Shown here: positions 7,467 to 9,677 of the stretch, in pieces
Position numbering within the stretch: position 1 is the stretch's first letter
How the letters are laid out: each line of letters starts with the position of its first letter
Source of the DNA: Candidatus Dadabacteria bacterium
GTDB lineage: Bacteria; J088
Direction: 5' to 3'
Assembly: GCA_003695505.1 (NCBI GenBank)
Contig: RFIY01000013.1
Location: 1 to 9,677, forward strand
DNA: 9,677 bases
The notes under the pieces: generated by a model
What the model saw: the letters and a program-made list of their open reading frames with translations, nothing else
What the model was told of the DNA's origin: nothing
Databases searched by the model: none
Made by a program: the position numbers and the translations under genes

Positions 7467-7472
7467 TACAAT
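7467..7472 (+). promoter_or_regulatory. Candidate -10 box (TACAAT) of tetR, leaderless arrangement
   Basis: TACAAT matches the sigma-70 -10 consensus at five of six positions and stands out in very G+C-rich DNA. It ends 7 nt before the ATG at 7480, so transcription would begin at or next to the start codon. There is no Shine-Dalgarno sequence before that ATG, which fits a leaderless message. No convincing -35 is seen. Confidence 0.5.
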
Positions 7473-7479
7473 CCATGCC

Positions 7480-8163
7480 ATGCCCGATTCCGCCCCACCG
7501 CCCGAACGAAATGGCCGCACGACACGGCTCAGCCGCGATGTCGTACTGGACACCGCGCTGTCCATCGCCGATACGCAGGGGCTCGAGCGGCTGACGTTTC
7601 GCCGCCTCGCGGATGCGCTCGGCGTCACGCCAATGGCGCTCTACCGACACGTCGAAAACAAACAAGACCTGCTGCTCAGCCTGCTCGAGCACGTCATCGC
7701 GCGCTACCGCGTGACGGACCACACATCGGGCCACTGGCGCGACTGGACGGTGACCGCCGTCGTGCGCATGCGCGACGCACTGGTACGCCATCCTGGCATT
7801 CTCCCGCTGCTTGGCACGATCGCCAGCGCCGGCCCCGCCGCCCTCGCCGTCACCGACCGTGTCCTCGGCGAGCTGACCCGCGCCGGCCTCGACATCGAAA
7901 CCGCGGCCAGGACCTTCTACGCGCTGATCAGCTACATGATCGGCTCCGTGACGCTCGAAACCGGCGCGCGACTGCACCAGCGGCAGTTCGGCAACGAAGG
8001 TGAAGGCTGGCAAGAAATCGGCACCCAGGCGCTGCTGACACTGCCACTCGATCAGTACCCGAATCTTGTCGCAGCAGCACCGTCGCTCGCAGTGCTACCC
8101 GACCGCGCGCAGTTCGAGGCCGGCCTGCGTGCCATTCTGGACGGAATCGCTCCGACGCCCTGA
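7480..8163 (+). CDS. TetR-family transcriptional regulator
   Basis: The product has 227 residues from ATG 7480. The N-terminal DNA-binding domain runs from about 17 to 66, with the helix-turn-helix at about 38-60: LTFRRLADALGVTPMALYRH, a textbook TetR signature, followed by NKQDLLLSLLEHV. The C-terminal ligand-binding and dimer domain includes VLGELTRAGLDIETAARTFYALISYMIGSV, which resembles the TetR_C class (PF02909-like). TetR proteins usually repress genes beside their own and release DNA on binding a small molecule; the ligand is not predictable here. The open frame could start at GTG 7453, but those nine residues overlap the probable promoter and look non-conserved. The gene is divergent from the moxR operon and 89 nt upstream of the flavin oxidoreductase on the same strand, making that enzyme the likely target. 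Confidence 0.92.
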   Translation: MPDSAPPPERNGRTTRLSRDVVLDTALSIADTQGLERLTFRRLADALGVTPMALYRHVENKQDLLLSLLEHVIARYRVTDHTSGHWRDWTVTAVVRMRDALVRHPGILPLLGTIASAGPAALAVTDRVLGELTRAGLDIETAARTFYALISYMIGSVTLETGARLHQRQFGNEGEGWQEIGTQALLTLPLDQYPNLVAAAPSLAVLPDRAQFEAGLRAILDGIAPTP

Positions 8164-8187
8164 CCCGGGTTCTGCTGTCCAACGCGG

Positions 8188-8216
8188 TTGCGGAGGCAGG
8201 CACTTCCCAGCATACT
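8188..8216 (+). promoter_or_regulatory. Possible weak promoter for the flavin oxidoreductase
   Basis: TTGCGG (8188-8193) and CATACT (8211-8216) are separated by 17 nt, each a partial match to -35 and -10 consensus. No terminator is seen after tetR, so read-through from tetR is an equally good explanation for expression of the next gene. Confidence 0.3.
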
Positions 8217-8240
8217 AATCTTACAACACCGTTGCATTTC

Positions 8241-8246
8241 AAGGAG
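8241..8246 (+). promoter_or_regulatory. Shine-Dalgarno site fixing the oxidoreductase start
   Basis: AAGGAG lies 6 nt before ATG 8253. An in-frame TTG at 8232 would give seven extra residues, but it lies upstream of this site and has no ribosome-binding site of its own. Confidence 0.8.
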
Positions 8247-8252
8247 CGCCGG

Positions 8253-9497
8253 ATGCCCTCACCTGCCGAAATCCTCGGTCAGCCCTTTGTCCTCGGATGT
8301 GGTGCGACCATCAAGAACCGGATCTTCAAATCCGCGATGAGCGAGACGCTGGCACGTGGCGACCATGCGCCGAACGAACGCCACGCCACACTCTACCGTC
8401 GCTGGGCCGAAGGCGGCGGTGGCCTGATCATCACCGGCAACGTGATGATCGACGGTCGCCACCTTGGAGAACCGGGAAATGTTGTCGTCGAGGACGAACG
8501 TCACCTGGACACGTTGCGCCGGTGGGCAGCCGCGGGCACCGTCAACCAGACGCAACTGTGGGTACAACTGAACCACCCCGGTCGTCAGGCGCCCGGTTTT
8601 CTTGCCCAGGGCGGGCGCCCCGTCGCGCCGTCGGCGGTCGGTTTTTCCGGCGCCATGTCGCGGACTTTTCCGACGCCCCGCCCCCTGGAGGAAGCCGAGA
8701 TCGAGGACATCATCGCCCGTTTTGGCCGATCGGCCGGTATCGTCAAGAAGGCCGGCTTTACCGGTGTACAGATCCACGGCGCGCACGGCTATCTGGTCAG
8801 CCAGTTCCTGTCGCCGCGTACGAACCGGCGCACGGATCGCTGGGGCGGTTCGCTGGAGAACCGTATGCGCTTTCCGCTCGCCGTCTACCAGGCGATCCGC
8901 GATGAGGTCGGCTCCGACTTTCCGGTGTCGATCAAGATGAATTCCGCCGACTTCCAGAAAGACGGGCTGAGCGAAGACGACAGCGTCGTCGTGATGGAAG
9001 CGCTCGCCGATGCCGGCATCGACATGATCGAGATCTCCGGCGGCACCTACGAAGCGGCGGCAATGATGGGAAAGGTTCAGAAAGAATCGACGAAGCGGCG
9101 GGAAGCCTATTTCTTGCGCTTCGCCGAGCTGGCCCGCAAACGCGTGACCACCGCGCTCGGTGTGACCGGGGGATTCCGTACCGCCCGGGGCATGGCCGAG
9201 GCCGTCAGCTCCGGCGCGGTCGATCTGGTCGGCGTCGCTCGACCGTTCGCACTGTACCCCGATTTTCCGGCGCGCATCCTGCGCGGCGAATCACCCGACC
9301 TGACCCTGCCCCAGGTGAAAACCGGTATTCGGCCGATTGACCAGCAGGGCATGCTCGAGCTGACCTTCTACGAAAACCAGCTCCACCTGCTCGGCAGCGG
9401 CAAGGCACCACGACCGCAGATGTCCGCCTGGGAAAGCCTGGTCCGCACCATCAGCTCAACGGGCCTCCAGGCGCTGCGCCGCCGACGGGGACGCTAA
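8253..9497 (+). CDS. Old Yellow Enzyme-family NAD(P)H:flavin oxidoreductase
   Basis: The 414-residue product is an FMN-dependent TIM-barrel ene-reductase-type protein, cytoplasmic, expected to reduce activated C=C bonds or related electrophiles with NAD(P)H. The FMN-site region KSAMSETLA is at about 27-35. The substrate-binding pair is His175 and His178 in QIHGAHGYLVSQFLSP, with Tyr180, as in the YqjM/OYE group. The family signature NRRTDRWGGSLENRMRF follows (191-207). The phosphate-binding end of the barrel shows VTGGFRT (304-310) and LVGVARPF (325-332). There is no C-terminal [4Fe-4S] or dinucleotide domain, so it is not of the 2,4-dienoyl-CoA reductase size class. The protein is somewhat longer than YqjM (about 340 residues), with about 80 residues after the barrel ending in an Arg-rich tail. 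The regulatory Cys of YqjM is not present at the equivalent position. It lies downstream of tetR and converges on sdhB. Confidence 0.92.
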   Translation: MPSPAEILGQPFVLGCGATIKNRIFKSAMSETLARGDHAPNERHATLYRRWAEGGGGLIITGNVMIDGRHLGEPGNVVVEDERHLDTLRRWAAAGTVNQTQLWVQLNHPGRQAPGFLAQGGRPVAPSAVGFSGAMSRTFPTPRPLEEAEIEDIIARFGRSAGIVKKAGFTGVQIHGAHGYLVSQFLSPRTNRRTDRWGGSLENRMRFPLAVYQAIRDEVGSDFPVSIKMNSADFQKDGLSEDDSVVVMEALADAGIDMIEISGGTYEAAAMMGKVQKESTKRREAYFLRFAELARKRVTTALGVTGGFRTARGMAEAVSSGAVDLVGVARPFALYPDFPARILRGESPDLTLPQVKTGIRPIDQQGMLELTFYENQLHLLGSGKAPRPQMSAWESLVRTISSTGLQALRRRRGR

Positions 9498-9500
9498 CTC

Positions 9501-9544
9501 TGGAACAAACGAGAGGCGCCAACCGGCGCCTCTCGTTTGTTCCA
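9501..9544. terminator. Bidirectional intrinsic terminator, perfect 20-bp hairpin
   Basis: Bases 9501-9520 and 9525-9544 are exact reverse complements around the 4-nt loop AACC. The inner ten pairs are G+C-rich (GAGAGGCGCC). The outer ten pairs carry an A-rich 5' arm and a T-rich 3' arm, so each strand presents a hairpin followed by a U-rich run. It lies 3 nt after the oxidoreductase stop and 19 nt after the sdhB stop on the other strand, and can serve both genes. Confidence 0.92.
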
Positions 9545-9563
9545 ATGCTGTACTGGTTGCCGT

Positions 9564-9677
9564 TCAGACTTTCTGCAACGGCTTGCGCTCTTCCTTTACG
9601 GATGCACGCAGAAATTCGCGATTCAGTTGCGAAATGAAATCAATCGAGATTTCTTTTGGGCAGGCCGCTTCGCATTC
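9564..9677 (-). CDS. sdhB: Succinate dehydrogenase/fumarate reductase iron-sulfur subunit, C-terminal end (cut by the window edge)
   Basis: Only the last 37 codons and the TGA stop are present; the gene continues beyond the right edge. The visible start, ECEAACPKEISIDFISQLNR, is the C-terminal cysteine cluster of SdhB/FrdB. By family comparison the first Cys is a [3Fe-4S] ligand and the Cys before Pro is a [4Fe-4S] ligand. The subunit passes electrons from the flavoprotein SdhA to the membrane quinone site. The CPKEI.ID form followed by NREFLRA resembles the SdhB of cytochrome-b558-type enzymes (as in Bacteroidetes and deltaproteobacteria) more than the mitochondrial/gammaproteobacterial type. 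Its other operon members would lie to the right of the window. SdhB versus FrdB cannot be separated from this fragment. Confidence 0.88.
   Translation of the reverse strand, partial: ECEAACPKEISIDFISQLNREFLRASVKEERKPLQKV

Noticed and set aside
7435-8013. 192-residue minus-strand open frame opposite tetR
   Set aside because: It is rich in Gly, Ala and His without domain features and lies antisense to a clear TetR gene.
1-9677. Mobile elements, CRISPR arrays, toxin-antitoxin or defence genes, tRNAs
   Set aside because: None was found by reading both strands; there are no spaced direct repeats, transposase or integrase motifs, or tRNA-like cloverleaf sequences, and the MoxR-VWA pair alone is not evidence for a defence system.

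Overview
This window is a gene-dense, G+C-rich bacterial chromosome segment from a Gram-negative organism. Evidence for the Gram-negative call is a lipoprotein in the classic leuS-lptE-holA position. The DUF4388 protein and the SdhB tail (CEAACPKEI) resemble versions common in deltaproteobacterial-type lineages (Myxococcota, Desulfobacterota, Binatota and similar). That placement is an inference from family distribution, not a phylogenetic result. I see no insertion sequence, integrase, CRISPR array, tRNA or rRNA, and no stretch above 300 bases without a gene.

Positions 7356 down to 1 hold seven minus-strand genes packed like one transcription unit. In order of transcription they are: a MoxR-type AAA+ ATPase, a CoxE-type VWA protein, a DUF4388 protein, leucyl-tRNA synthetase (leuS), an LptE-like lipoprotein, DNA polymerase III delta (holA), and the start of a metallo-beta-lactamase-fold hydrolase that runs off the left edge. 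Junctions are overlaps of 1, 4, 8 and 10 nt, or gaps of 13 and 25 nt. The first two genes form a familiar ATPase/VWA pair. The DUF4388 protein lies between this pair and the housekeeping block leuS-lptE-holA.

Positions 7357 to 7479 form a divergent promoter region. It holds a TACAAT box placed so that the tetR message may be leaderless, a weaker opposing extended -10 box, and a 17-bp interrupted palindrome (GTCCG-N7-CGGAC) between the two boxes. To the right, on the plus strand, lie a TetR-family regulator and an Old Yellow Enzyme-family flavin oxidoreductase, an arrangement reminiscent of nemR-nemA.

The oxidoreductase converges on the 3' end of sdhB (succinate dehydrogenase iron-sulfur subunit), of which only the last 37 codons are present. 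Between them is a perfect 20-bp inverted repeat with a 4-nt loop, which looks like a bidirectional intrinsic terminator. Most of the content is recognisable. The least explained parts are the MoxR/VWA/DUF4388 trio fused to a housekeeping operon, the diverged LptE-like protein, and the palindrome between the divergent promoters.
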